DNA from: Rhodospirillaceae bacterium
Lineage (GTDB): Bacteria > Pseudomonadota > Alphaproteobacteria > UBA8366 > GCA-2717185
Length of the DNA: 33,825 nucleotides
Assembly: GCA_002717185.1 (NCBI GenBank)
Contig: PBDC01000109.1
Coordinates: forward strand, 1-33,825
Direction: 5' to 3'
The first letter of the stretch is position 1. Each line of letters begins with the position of its first letter. The position numbers and the translations under genes are program-made. The notes under the pieces are model-generated. The model was given only the letters and a program-made list of their open reading frames with translations, was not told the DNA's origin and searched no databases. Positions 8,195-15,188 of this stretch are shown here, in pieces.

Positions 8195-9393
8195 GTGGCG
8201 AATTATCCGTTGGCGGGATTTACGATCCTTGACCTCACCCAATTTTATCAGGGACCGTATGCAACGATGATGTTAGCCAAGGCTGGGGCTGATGTTATTA
8301 AGATTGAACCGCCCGGTGGAGAGAGCTTGCGTCGGCTGGCAGTCGACGGGAAGGAAACTTCCATGCCCGTGGCAATGCTGAACGCTAATAAACGCGGTGT
8401 TACATTGAACCTCAAATCCGATAGAGGCAAGGCACTGCTGCGGCAATTAACTACAAAGGCCGACGCCCTGGTCGAGAACTATGCGCCGGGCGTCATGGAT
8501 CGATTAGGTGTTGGTTTCACAGTACTGCATAAAGTCAATCCCAAGCTTGTCTACGCTTCGGCTACCGGGTTCGGCCTATCCGGCCCCGACCGAGACAACC
8601 TCGCTATGGACTTTACGGTGCAAGCTGCCTCCGGGGTTATGAGCACGACCGGTTACGCGGACGGCCCGCCTCTGCGTACCGGCGCACCTTATGTAGATAT
8701 TCTCGGAGGCGCCCATCTTCATGGCGCGCTTATGATGGGATTACTGGAGCGCGAACGTACCGGCGTCGGACGGCTGGTTGAAGTGGCTATGGTGGAAGCG
8801 ATGTATCCCTCTTTGGCGACCGTATTGGATCAGTATCACAATGCCGGTCGAGAGATTCCACCGCGAAGTGGTAATGCTTTCGCAAACCATAACCGGGCAC
8901 CTTACAACGTTTATGAGGCGGCCGACGGGCATGTCGCCATCATCCTCGTGACTGAGGGGCAATGGCAAAACCTACTGCGCGCTATGGGGCGCGAAGACCT
9001 AAAAGACGACCAACGATTTTTGACCAATGACGATCGCACCAGAAACTTCGAGGAAACGGAAGAAGTCGTGCGTACTTGGACCCGTGCCAACACGCGCGCT
9101 GATATTTTCGCCGCAACCAGCGAGGCCAAAGTGCCCTGCGCACCCGTGCGTGACATTGAAGAAGTAATGCTCGATCGCACATGCATGAACGCGGTTCGCT
9201 GGAATGGGTCGACCATTACGATTATGACGACCCTGTAGTCTTGCCGAACAGCGCTCTGAGGGTGCACGGCGCGAACAAAGTACCGACCGCCCCCAGCCCA
9301 CGTGTAGGCGAACACAATCGCGATATCTATGGTGGTTTGTTGAACCTGTCTGACGTGGAGTTGGAAGAGCTCGATGCGGAGGGTGTCATATAA
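8195..9393 (+). pseudogene. CaiB/BaiF-type CoA-transferase, single-base frameshift
   Basis: This is a class III CoA-transferase of the CaiB/BaiF type, which moves CoA between carboxylic acids. The first frame starts with GTG at 8195 and gives ILDLTQFYQGPYATMMLAKAGADVIKIEPP, the classic family N-terminus, shown here only as a position (residues 10-39). It ends out of frame at 9238. The true C-terminus, HMHERGSLEWVDH through ELEELDAEGVI, continues in another frame from 9178 to 9393. At the junction (bases 9173-9180) the text reads GATCGCAC; one extra C (GATCGCCAC) would give the family's DRHMHERG. A one-base deletion therefore explains it. About 398 residues would result, the usual length. A second CaiB-type gene begins at 33451. 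Confidence 0.88.
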
Positions 9394-9450
9394 CTATTCG
9401 GAACTACTATCACCGCCTTGGTACGCGTTACTTAGTTAGGCTCCCACCAA

Positions 9451-9473
9451 GGTCTCGGCGAGATACCGAGGCC
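9451..9473 (+). repeat. Hairpin after the CoA-transferase remnant
   Basis: GGTCTCGG pairs with CCGAGGCC (one G-U pair) around a 7-base loop, 57 bases after the CoA-transferase end. It is placed like a transcription terminator but lacks a T run, so it might act with Rho or not at all. Confidence 0.4.
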
Positions 9474-9607
9474 CGGCGTTAATGGTTTAGTATGCGATTT
9501 TTTAGCGCTGTAGCTGGCTGCCCTTTATATTCATTGCTGGTATCAAAACATCGTAAAAGCGTTACCCGACCACCCAACCAGCTTCCAAGTGCAATAAGGA
9601 GACGCGC

Positions 9608-10453
9608 ATGGCGCTTGGCTTATTCAGCTTCAATACACAATACAGCATCCGACCAGACCATTTCGCCAAGGCGGCAGAGGAACGTGGTTATGATTCCGTT
9701 TGGTTCCCCGAACACACCCATATTCCAGCGAAACGCATAACGCCTTACCCCCGTGGCGGTGATTTACCGCGTGAATATATTAATATAGCCGACCCATTTA
9801 CCTCCTGCGCCGCGGCAGCAGCGGTCACAGAAAATATCCTGATAGGAACAGCGATCAGCCTGATCAATCAGCACGACCCGATCACTTTAGCGAAGGAAGT
9901 TGCGACGGTTGATTGGATTTCCAACGGCCGATTTCTGTTGGGCGTAGGCGCCGGCTGGAACGTTGAAGAAATGAATAATCACGGTGTCCAGTTCGAGGAA
10001 CGCTGGCCCTATCTATGGGAAATGCTGGAAGCTATGCAGGCGCTTTGGACCCAAGAAGAAGCTAGTTATCACGGCAAATATATACAGTTCGAACGCGCCT
10101 GGTCGTACCCTAAGCCTGTACAGCGCCCACACCCCCCAATCTTGCTCGGTGTATACGATTCAAAAATTGGCCGCGCCCGTGTAGCGCGTCGTGCGCAGGG
10201 TTGGCTGCCAAGCTCCTACGACCTAGAACGAACAGAACGCAGCATCGCCGATGTCCGTCAACGCATGAAAGCCAATAACCGTGACCCTGACCAACTCACT
10301 ACCTCAATCCTCTATCTGTCGGAGGAGCCCAGCGAAGACGCGGTCCTCCGAGCACTTCAATGTGGCGCTGACCGGCTGATCTTGCGTGTACCGACGAAAA
10401 ATGAAAAGTCAGTGCTAAAATTCATGGATCGGTTTCAGGGCCACACTGGCTGA
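9608..10453 (+). CDS. LLM-class flavin/F420-type oxidoreductase
   Basis: This 281-aa luciferase-superfamily oxidoreductase is of the short type that often carries F420-like annotation. It begins MALGLFSFNTQ, then YDSVWFPEHTHIP near residue 30, the GTAISLINQHDPITLAKEVAT block near 85 and GVGAGWNVEEMNNHG near 115. The start has AAGGAG at 8 bases. It is clearly paralogous to the gene at 13763-14641, sharing the WNxEEMxNHG motif, the IPA motif and overall length. It lacks a same-strand partner, since the next 869 bases are decayed sequence. The substrate is unknown. Confidence 0.87.
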   Translation: MALGLFSFNTQYSIRPDHFAKAAEERGYDSVWFPEHTHIPAKRITPYPRGGDLPREYINIADPFTSCAAAAAVTENILIGTAISLINQHDPITLAKEVATVDWISNGRFLLGVGAGWNVEEMNNHGVQFEERWPYLWEMLEAMQALWTQEEASYHGKYIQFERAWSYPKPVQRPHPPILLGVYDSKIGRARVARRAQGWLPSSYDLERTERSIADVRQRMKANNRDPDQLTTSILYLSEEPSEDAVLRALQCGADRLILRVPTKNEKSVLKFMDRFQGHTG

Positions 10454-10570
10454 CGGCATTCGCAGATATAATCCACCACCGCCTCATGTTCGGGCGAAGT
10501 ATTATAGTCAACCACTAGCCTCAAATAGGTTGTGTTATTTTTGGATGGGCTGAACCTCAAGCCGTCTTCA

Positions 10571-11084
10571 TTCGTTGGTTTTGAAAATGAACGAAAATTT
10601 AGACTTCTAGGTATCGTTTCATTTTGGAGTGACAGTCACACTCACGAAGTTAGGGATGACCTAATTGGATGGACTACATCACAACGGGGAAAGAATAGGT
10701 AACACCTCTTCGATATGAATGCGTGTTGTCCTACCCACCATTCGGATACGAAAGATTGGGAGGGAAGTTCATTCCTCTAATCGCCGAACGAATGATTGAG
10801 TAATGGGAACGTCATTACGGCACAACCCTTGTACCTATCATGACAACCGCCCTTCACAGTTCTCAGTCTCAATACAATGAAATGAAATGGTGAAATCATC
10901 TTAGAACATCGAGCTGTGCGATGGTTTTGAACCATTGCGTGTTGGATGTATGTTCTGGCGTAACGAGATAATGGAAAACCACCCAAACACCAATGAAGAG
11001 GTAAATTACACGACATCTCCAACACAGGGGATGTTGACAAAGGCCTATCGCTATCTAGATATCCCGATGAGAAAATACACATAA
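10571..11084 (+). pseudogene. Decayed DUF4338 (DruA-related) gene in three frames
   Basis: This stretch has no long ORF but carries consecutive protein-like segments in all three forward frames. Frame 2 (10571-10699) gives LLGIVSFWSDSHTHEVRDDL and IGWTTSQRGKN, then a stop. Frame 1 (about 10711-10900) gives LSYPPFGYERLGGKFIPL, a stop, then WERHYGTTLVPIMTTALHSS and SQYNEMKW. Frame 3 (10938-11084) gives MFWRNEIMENHPNTNEEVNY and KAYRYLDIPM to a TAA. Order and spacing resemble DUF4338 proteins (IGW-x-x-x-QR-x-x-N, a Gly/Lys-rich helix, YG, then TxxL and a Y-x-x-x-x-W block). DUF4338 includes DruA of the Druantia defence system and transposon-associated proteins. At least two frameshifts and several stops mean it is dead. 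The family call is from memory of motifs. Confidence 0.6.
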
Positions 11085-11322
11085 AACCCGCAGAGGCGCC
11101 TTCATCCACCCTCCTTATTCTAACCATACAGAATTCCCTGCCGATACGATTGGTGCGGACAATCTGGCACTCAAAGATAGGTCATGGAAGGCCTAGTGGA
11201 TAAAAATTTTTAACGTAAAAATATCGAAGTTAGTATAAGAGGATAGGGTTTTTCATAAACCACTATTTCATGAGTAATCTTGATGAACTAGCCATATGGG
11301 TTTCGATGAGAGGAGTTGGGTA

Positions 11323-11751
11323 ATGCATGCCAAACAGGAAGTTCAACAACACAAAGGTGGATGTGCCTGTCGTCAAGTTCGTTATATTGTAAGGGGGGAA
11401 CCTAAGGTAACTGCAGTATGTCACTGTGAGTATTGTCAACAAAGAACAGGATCAGCATTTGGTGTTTTAGTATATTTTAAAACAGAAAGTGTTGAGAAGT
11501 TGAGTGGAAATTTAAAAGAATACGAACACAAAACTGACTTTGGTTATACATTTAATAATGAATTTTGCACTAATTGCGGTGGTTCAGTCTATTGGTTGAA
11601 TAGCAACTTTAAAGGTATGACAGGGATAAGTGGTGGCACATTTGATCCACCAACGTTTTGGTATGACATACAGAACGAAGTCTTTTGTATAAAAAAGGCA
11701 GACTTCGTTAATAATAATATACCCAATAAATACGAGGAACTACCAAGTTAA
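11323..11751 (+). CDS. GFA family (glutathione-dependent formaldehyde-activating-like) zinc protein
   Basis: This 142-aa protein has the GFA (CENP-V/GFA) fold. Zinc-binding cysteines appear as GGCACRQVRY near residue 13, CHCEYCQQRTG near 34 and FCTNCGGSVYW near 80. The ATG at 11323 follows AGGAG; the ORF is open to 11296 without a better start. Codon use is strikingly A/T-rich at third positions (AAA, AAT, TTT, ATA), unlike its GC-richer neighbours, and a second, GC-richer GFA gene lies at 28575-29009. This suggests recent acquisition. It is followed 31 bases later by an intrinsic terminator. Many GFA proteins are not formaldehyde-activating, so the reaction is unknown. Confidence 0.86.
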   Translation: MHAKQEVQQHKGGCACRQVRYIVRGEPKVTAVCHCEYCQQRTGSAFGVLVYFKTESVEKLSGNLKEYEHKTDFGYTFNNEFCTNCGGSVYWLNSNFKGMTGISGGTFDPPTFWYDIQNEVFCIKKADFVNNNIPNKYEELPS

Positions 11752-11782
11752 CGGTAAGTGAATAAACCTACACCTATTCATT

Positions 11783-11810
11783 AAACCCCTACTATTCTCA
11801 GTGGGGTTTT
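11783..11810 (+). terminator. Intrinsic terminator after the AT-rich GFA gene
   Basis: AAACCCC-T-ACT pairs with AGT-GGGGTTT (10 pairs, one bulged T) around a 6-base loop and ends in TTTT. It is 31 bases past the GFA stop and oriented to end that transcript. Confidence 0.7.
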
Positions 11811-11933
11811 GCTATGGATCCTACCTTAGTGTTCTCATCCGAATATGAACAATTCGGTATTCTTTAGATATAAAGTCAGGAGATGACCTCTTGATCAGAG
11901 CCTAGGTTGAATAGGCAATATGAAGGTGGAAGA

Positions 11934-11949
11934 GTGTTTTAGAAAACAC
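11934..11949. repeat. GTGTTTT-AG-AAAACAC inverted repeat
   Basis: A perfect 7-base inverted repeat is followed by AAAATAA and seven T residues. It could be a weak terminator reading rightwards. It lies in a gene-free part (11752-12266) where only this repeat, the GNRA-type hairpin at 12021 and an MlrC-like fragment stand out. Confidence 0.4.
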
Positions 11950-12020
11950 AAAATAATTTTTTTCGACACACGCCAAAAAGGAGGTTGAGACATAGTTGAG
12001 AGTGCCAACGTTTTCAGATG

Positions 12021-12040
12021 ATCATGAAGCAATTCATGAT
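12021..12040. repeat. Perfect 8-bp hairpin with GCAA tetraloop
   Basis: ATCATGAA and TTCATGAT form a perfect stem closed by GCAA on the plus strand, a GNRA-type tetraloop. The minus-strand loop would be TTGC. No T run follows. It lies downstream of the M28-like gene and may be an RNA structure or chance. Confidence 0.4.
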
Positions 12041-12130
12041 GGAGAGTATTGATGAGTTCAGCAATCGATAGGTTGAAACTCGCGATATTGTGAATAAAGG
12101 CGGGCCCGCTCGGCATCTGGGCGCGGGAGC

Positions 12131-12213
12131 GACATTCAGAAAAGCGTCGAGATCGGCGTGAACCAGCGCAAACGTGTTGGTTTCATGTTGAACACCCCCA
12201 CCACAAATCGGCT
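12131..12213 (-). pseudogene. N-terminal fragment of an MlrC-like (M81) metallopeptidase
   Basis: Read on the minus strand, this piece gives RFVVG in one frame and, after a one-base shift in a G run near 12198-12203, VQHETNTFALVHADLDAF. This matches the start of MlrC/M81 metallopeptidases, whose hallmark is an HETNTF motif with a metal-binding His/Glu close to the N-terminus. Nothing recognisable follows, so only about 28 residues survive. It lies downstream of, and in the same direction as, the M28-like gene. The motif is distinctive, but the fragment is short. Confidence 0.5.
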
Positions 12214-12266
12214 ATTGGTTCAGTCTGTCGCCAACGAAAAGGCAACTATTTTATTCGGATGCTTCC

Positions 12267-13442
12267 TCAGGTGTCCGATGGAGAATGGGCTACTAGCCTT
12301 TGCGCGATCCGCAAACATGCACTGGCGTACTCGGTGACGAGATCGACATTGATATTGTTAGAGAATCGGTCTTCACGCATATGGAAGTACGCGTTGTCAT
12401 TGGTCAATGCGAGGTATTGACGTCCCCCTCGGCGGTGAACCGAGGCCATCTCGCCACCATCTGACTTGCCGATGACATAGTGTGTGGGGCGGCTAACGCT
12501 ATCCAGTTCAGCGGCTGCAATGCGCTGTAGTGCTTCCGTGGAAGCAGCGATATTACTGCGGGTGCCAGTGGTCGCGCCAATGTTGGCGCCGAAGTGCAAC
12601 CAGGTCGCGTCGGCAACCAAATATGGATACGATTCCAATACCGACACCATGCCTGAAAAGCTGAGTTCGTGACCTGAGTTAGCGCTGAAGAACACGCGTC
12701 GCTGGGAACTCGATGCCACCAGCCCGCGCATAACTTCAAGCCAGCAAGCGATGCCACTGCCGCGCTCCGCAGCAATTTCCCACCAGCCGCTGCGCGGTGT
12801 GTTGACCACCACAGGCTTTAGCTTCGGATCGGAGCCGGGCAACTCAGCAGTGACGTTGTATGCGGTGGCCCACGTCCGCTTGGCCGGCGCCACGACGCGT
12901 GCGCGAGTGCCAGCCTCTGCTCGTTCCCGAAGCCATTCAACGACTTCGTTACTCACCTGCAAGACGGGCGGACCAAAGGGTTCGTCAAAGTCGTAGGCGT
13001 TCTGCAGCACGAGGCCGCGTGTGTCACCATCGGTAAACACGGTGCCACCGCGACCGGCGGTGACAACCACGATCGCAACGGCGTCGGATTCGCGCCGTAG
13101 GGTGCGAAGGTTCGAAGCGAGATGGCCTCGCTCCACTTCGACCAACGCAATTTCGTCCGACGACGTCGACGTGCAAAACTGTCCAGCAACACCTTCGACG
13201 TCTGTGTACGTACAGTCGAAAAGAGGCACACCCTCGATACGCCGCCCGTCAAGTTCGAGAAAGCACTCACCAGGGTCCAGACGGTGCACGTCATAACCTT
13301 CCAGCCTCGGCTCTAAACCAGCCGCACGAACGTGGTCGGCAAGCCAATGCGCCGATGCTTCATCAGTGGTAGTAGCCGTCCGGTGGATTCCCTGGGCGTC
13401 ATACTCCCTGATAACATTGGAAATGCGTTCGCGTTGGCTCAT
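12267..13442 (-). CDS. M28-like peptidase/PA-domain protein with atypical metal site
   Basis: This 391-aa cytoplasmic protein (no signal peptide) has the layout of M28 aminopeptidases: an N-terminal part, a PA-like insert (about residues 60-190) and a C-terminal Zn-peptidase-like fold. Where M28 enzymes carry the H-x-D and DNGSG ligands, this protein reads NTPRSGWW (214-221) and AERGSG (225-230). The downstream catalytic Glu region reads SGHEL (256-260). At least one metal ligand is therefore replaced. The ATG at 13442 is preceded by GAGGA on the minus strand. Gene order nearby is disturbed: an MlrC-like fragment lies downstream and a coding remnant ends 12 bases upstream. It may be a non-canonical hydrolase or a non-catalytic relative. 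The fold call is moderate. Confidence 0.65.
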   Translation of the reverse strand: MSQRERISNVIREYDAQGIHRTATTTDEASAHWLADHVRAAGLEPRLEGYDVHRLDPGECFLELDGRRIEGVPLFDCTYTDVEGVAGQFCTSTSSDEIALVEVERGHLASNLRTLRRESDAVAIVVVTAGRGGTVFTDGDTRGLVLQNAYDFDEPFGPPVLQVSNEVVEWLRERAEAGTRARVVAPAKRTWATAYNVTAELPGSDPKLKPVVVNTPRSGWWEIAAERGSGIACWLEVMRGLVASSSQRRVFFSANSGHELSFSGMVSVLESYPYLVADATWLHFGANIGATTGTRSNIAASTEALQRIAAAELDSVSRPTHYVIGKSDGGEMASVHRRGGRQYLALTNDNAYFHMREDRFSNNINVDLVTEYASACLRIAQRLVAHSPSDT

Positions 13443-13454
13443 AGGTGGCGTCCT

Positions 13455-13634
13455 CTAATTTGGCAACTTTGACTTCGGAAGCAATCGCATCAGTCGTTCG
13501 CCAATTGACGGATCGCCAAAGGGAAGACCACCCACCGAACATCGGTTGATGGAGAAGTCTCGTTCTGTCTGTTTCAGGCTGTCTGTTATTGGGTCAACAG
13601 TGAAGGCCAAAACACTATCCAAGGAGTTATGGAG
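13455..13634 (-). pseudogene. Unidentified C-terminal coding remnant
   Basis: Minus-strand reading gives an open stretch of 59 residues ending in a TAG. It includes FTVDPITDSLKQTERDF, then INRCSVGGLPFGDPSIGERL and MRLLPKSK. It has no start codon context and stops 12 bases before the M28-like gene, like the tail of an upstream operon partner. There is a faint likeness to C-termini of CapA-type (poly-gamma-glutamate) proteins, not enough to assign. The remainder of the gap to 13762 holds the tRNA-derived repeat. Confidence 0.35.
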
Positions 13635-13661
13635 TTATTGGACAAACGCAATAGTCCCTAC

Positions 13662-13724
13662 CTCACCGGAGGGAGATATGGGGGTGTTCTAGAGAAAAGT
13701 TGGTGTAGCTGAAGAGATTCGAAC
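13662..13724. repeat. Imperfect direct repeat, copy 1 (contains tRNA-Ala 3' end)
   Basis: This 63-base block aligns by hand to 14888-14951 with about eight or nine differences. Its right part (13701-13724) matches the last 24 bases of the tRNA-Ala gene, including encoded CCA, with one mismatch (T at 13706). It resembles the distal attachment site left by an element integrated at the tRNA 3' end. The LLM gene at 13763 lies between the copies. Confidence 0.75.
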
Positions 13725-13762
13725 GTTATCCGATAGTTCTGGTGATTTAAATATTTAAGTCG

Positions 13763-14641
13763 TCAACAGGCCGCGATAGAAATGTATTTAGCAGCCTCAT
13801 CTAGTAATCGCAGCATTTCGTCATGGTCCTCGGCCTGTAACTGAAAGTTTATGCGATCTACCCCCGCATCGCGGAAACGCTTTATATCATCTTCACTCTC
13901 GAAATAGGCGTTGGCACTTTGGAAAGTGCGGTTTAGCCCGAATGTCGTTACCGAAAGAGTATCTGGATCTCGACCAGCGTCTCTGGCCATTTGTCGAAAC
14001 TTTGAGACTACCTGCAAATTGGCAAGATCGCTCCCTAAAATTGGAATCCAACCATCGCAATAATCTATGGCGCGTTGAGCTGCGTGAGGAAATCCACCGC
14101 CGATTACTATTGGTGGGTATGGTTTTTGAACTGGCTTCATATTGTGAATGATTGGGTCAAAATCATAAAATTCGCCGTGAAACTCAGCTTCTTCTTGTGT
14201 CCAAATTGCTTTCATTACTGCAATTTGTTCACGCATTCTCCGAAAGCGGGACTTAAAATTTGTGCCGTGGTTTTCCATCTCTTCAGCATTCCAACCACCG
14301 CCAATCCCGAATATCATACGTCCATTGGATAGATGATCGATGGTTGAGATTTCGCGAGCAAGGTGGATTGGGTCACGCTGAATTATTAGGGAAATACCGG
14401 TCGCGAGTTTAATTGATTTTGTGACCGCCGCGGCAGCACCTAATGCAACAAATTGATCCATAGATTCGAGATACCATTTCGGCACTTGACCCCCGCCAGG
14501 CCAATTTGAGGCGTGTGAAGCAGGAATATGTGAATGATCTGGATACCAGATAGATTCAAAGCCCCTCTCTTCACAAGCGACGGCAAAATCAGTTGGCGGC
14601 ATAGTGTTAGGGGTTGGGAAAAACGCGACACCAACTTTCAT
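13763..14641 (-). CDS. LLM-class flavin/F420-type oxidoreductase, between tRNA-derived repeats
   Basis: This 292-aa luciferase-superfamily oxidoreductase starts MKVGVAFFPTP. It has FESIWYPDHSHIPA near residue 28, TGISLIIQRDPIHLAREIS near 82 and GIGGGWNAEEMENHG near 110, then a C-terminal helix-rich region. It is a paralogue of the gene at 9608-10453. Its third codon positions are richer in A/T than those of the left-hand genes. It lies alone between the two copies of a tRNA-Ala-containing repeat, so it may be cargo of an integrated element. A short ORF of 37 codons (14677-14790, minus, preceded by GGTGAGGTG) could be a leader peptide. Its substrate is unknown. Confidence 0.86.
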   Translation of the reverse strand: MKVGVAFFPTPNTMPPTDFAVACEERGFESIWYPDHSHIPASHASNWPGGGQVPKWYLESMDQFVALGAAAAVTKSIKLATGISLIIQRDPIHLAREISTIDHLSNGRMIFGIGGGWNAEEMENHGTNFKSRFRRMREQIAVMKAIWTQEEAEFHGEFYDFDPIIHNMKPVQKPYPPIVIGGGFPHAAQRAIDYCDGWIPILGSDLANLQVVSKFRQMARDAGRDPDTLSVTTFGLNRTFQSANAYFESEDDIKRFRDAGVDRINFQLQAEDHDEMLRLLDEAAKYISIAAC

Positions 14642-14676
14642 GGTTTCTCTTCTTCAGGAATATAGGTTGAAATTTG

Positions 14677-14790
14677 TTATGTTATTTTTTCTGCACTAAT
14701 TAAAATGCCAGCTGAAACTACCAATTCATTGCTGCGATTCAACCATACGTGATTGGTACCATATTGCAAAACCACGTACAAAGGTTTCAT
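14677..14790 (-). CDS. Possible 37-aa small protein upstream of the LLM gene
   Basis: The ATG at 14790 is preceded by GGTGAGGTG, a plausible ribosome site, and reads MKPLYVVLQYGTNHVW and onward to a TAA 35 bases before the LLM start. No homologue is recognised. It could be chance in an AT-rich gap. Confidence 0.25.
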   Translation of the reverse strand: MKPLYVVLQYGTNHVWLNRSNELVVSAGILISAEKIT

Positions 14791-14887
14791 GTTCACCTCA
14801 CCCTCATCGATACCGTAAACGTCCTAGGACGCACGATGTTTCTGTTCCGGACGGATGTATTTAATGGATTCGGAACACCCTTTTGAA

Positions 14888-14951
14888 CTCACCGGAGAGG
14901 GAATATGGGGGTATTCTAGGGGAAAATTGGTGGAGCTGAAGAGATTCGAAC
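14888..14951. repeat. Imperfect direct repeat, copy 2 (overlaps tRNA-Ala 3' end)
   Basis: This is the partner of 13662-13724 in the same orientation. Its right end is inside the intact tRNA-Ala gene (T arm and acceptor 3' strand) and its left part is the sequence immediately downstream of the tRNA. The repeat extends about 39 bases beyond CCA, so it is longer than the tRNA segment alone. Confidence 0.75.
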
Positions 14952-15003
14952 TCTCGACCTCTGCATTGCGAACGCAGCGCTCTCCCAACTGAGCTACAGC
15001 CCC
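14928..15003 (-). tRNA. tRNA-Ala (anticodon CGC)
   Basis: The 76-base cloverleaf with encoded CCA pairs fully: acceptor GGGGCTG/CAGCTCC including the G3-U70 pair that identifies alanine tRNAs, D stem GCTC/GAGC, anticodon stem CTGCG/TGCAG with loop TTCGCAA, a 5-base variable loop, and T arm GAGAG-TTCGAAT-CTCTT. The anticodon CGC reads GCG. Its 3' end is duplicated at 13701-13724, the usual sign of an integration target. Confidence 0.96.
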
Positions 15004-15133
15004 ACAGTGGTGATATTCCTTAAATCCTAATTGAATTTACATCAACATAATTCACAGGAAATCAAAATATACACTTAACAGATTATTCACACGGCAATTA
15101 TTGTACGTGTAACCTATTTATATTAAGTGGTTA

Positions 15134-15188
15134 TGTCGCCCACCTCTTTGTTGCAAACGCGACGCTCTCCTATATGAGCTATGGCCCC
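15134..15188 (-). pseudogene. Truncated tRNA-Ala(UGC)-like relic
   Basis: The minus strand reads GGGGCCATAGCTC, a D-arm-like ATATAGGA-GAGC, then TCGCG-TTTGCAA-CAAAG and AGGTG. This looks like the 5' two thirds of a tRNA-Ala with anticodon TGC. The anticodon stem no longer pairs and no T arm or acceptor 3' strand follows. It lies 130 bases beyond the intact tRNA-Ala. The rest of 15004-15365 is AT-rich and contains no gene I recognise. Confidence 0.6.

Noticed and set aside
8079..8270. Short ORF rich in His before the CoA-transferase
   Set aside because: It overlaps the CoA-transferase start and the hairpin, and its composition looks random.
10777..11127. 116-aa minus-strand ORF
   Set aside because: The sequence has no recognisable family, and the opposite strand carries coherent DUF4338-like segments.
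11895..12116. 73-aa minus-strand ORF
   Set aside because: No family likeness; the recognisable MlrC motif lies in another frame further upstream.
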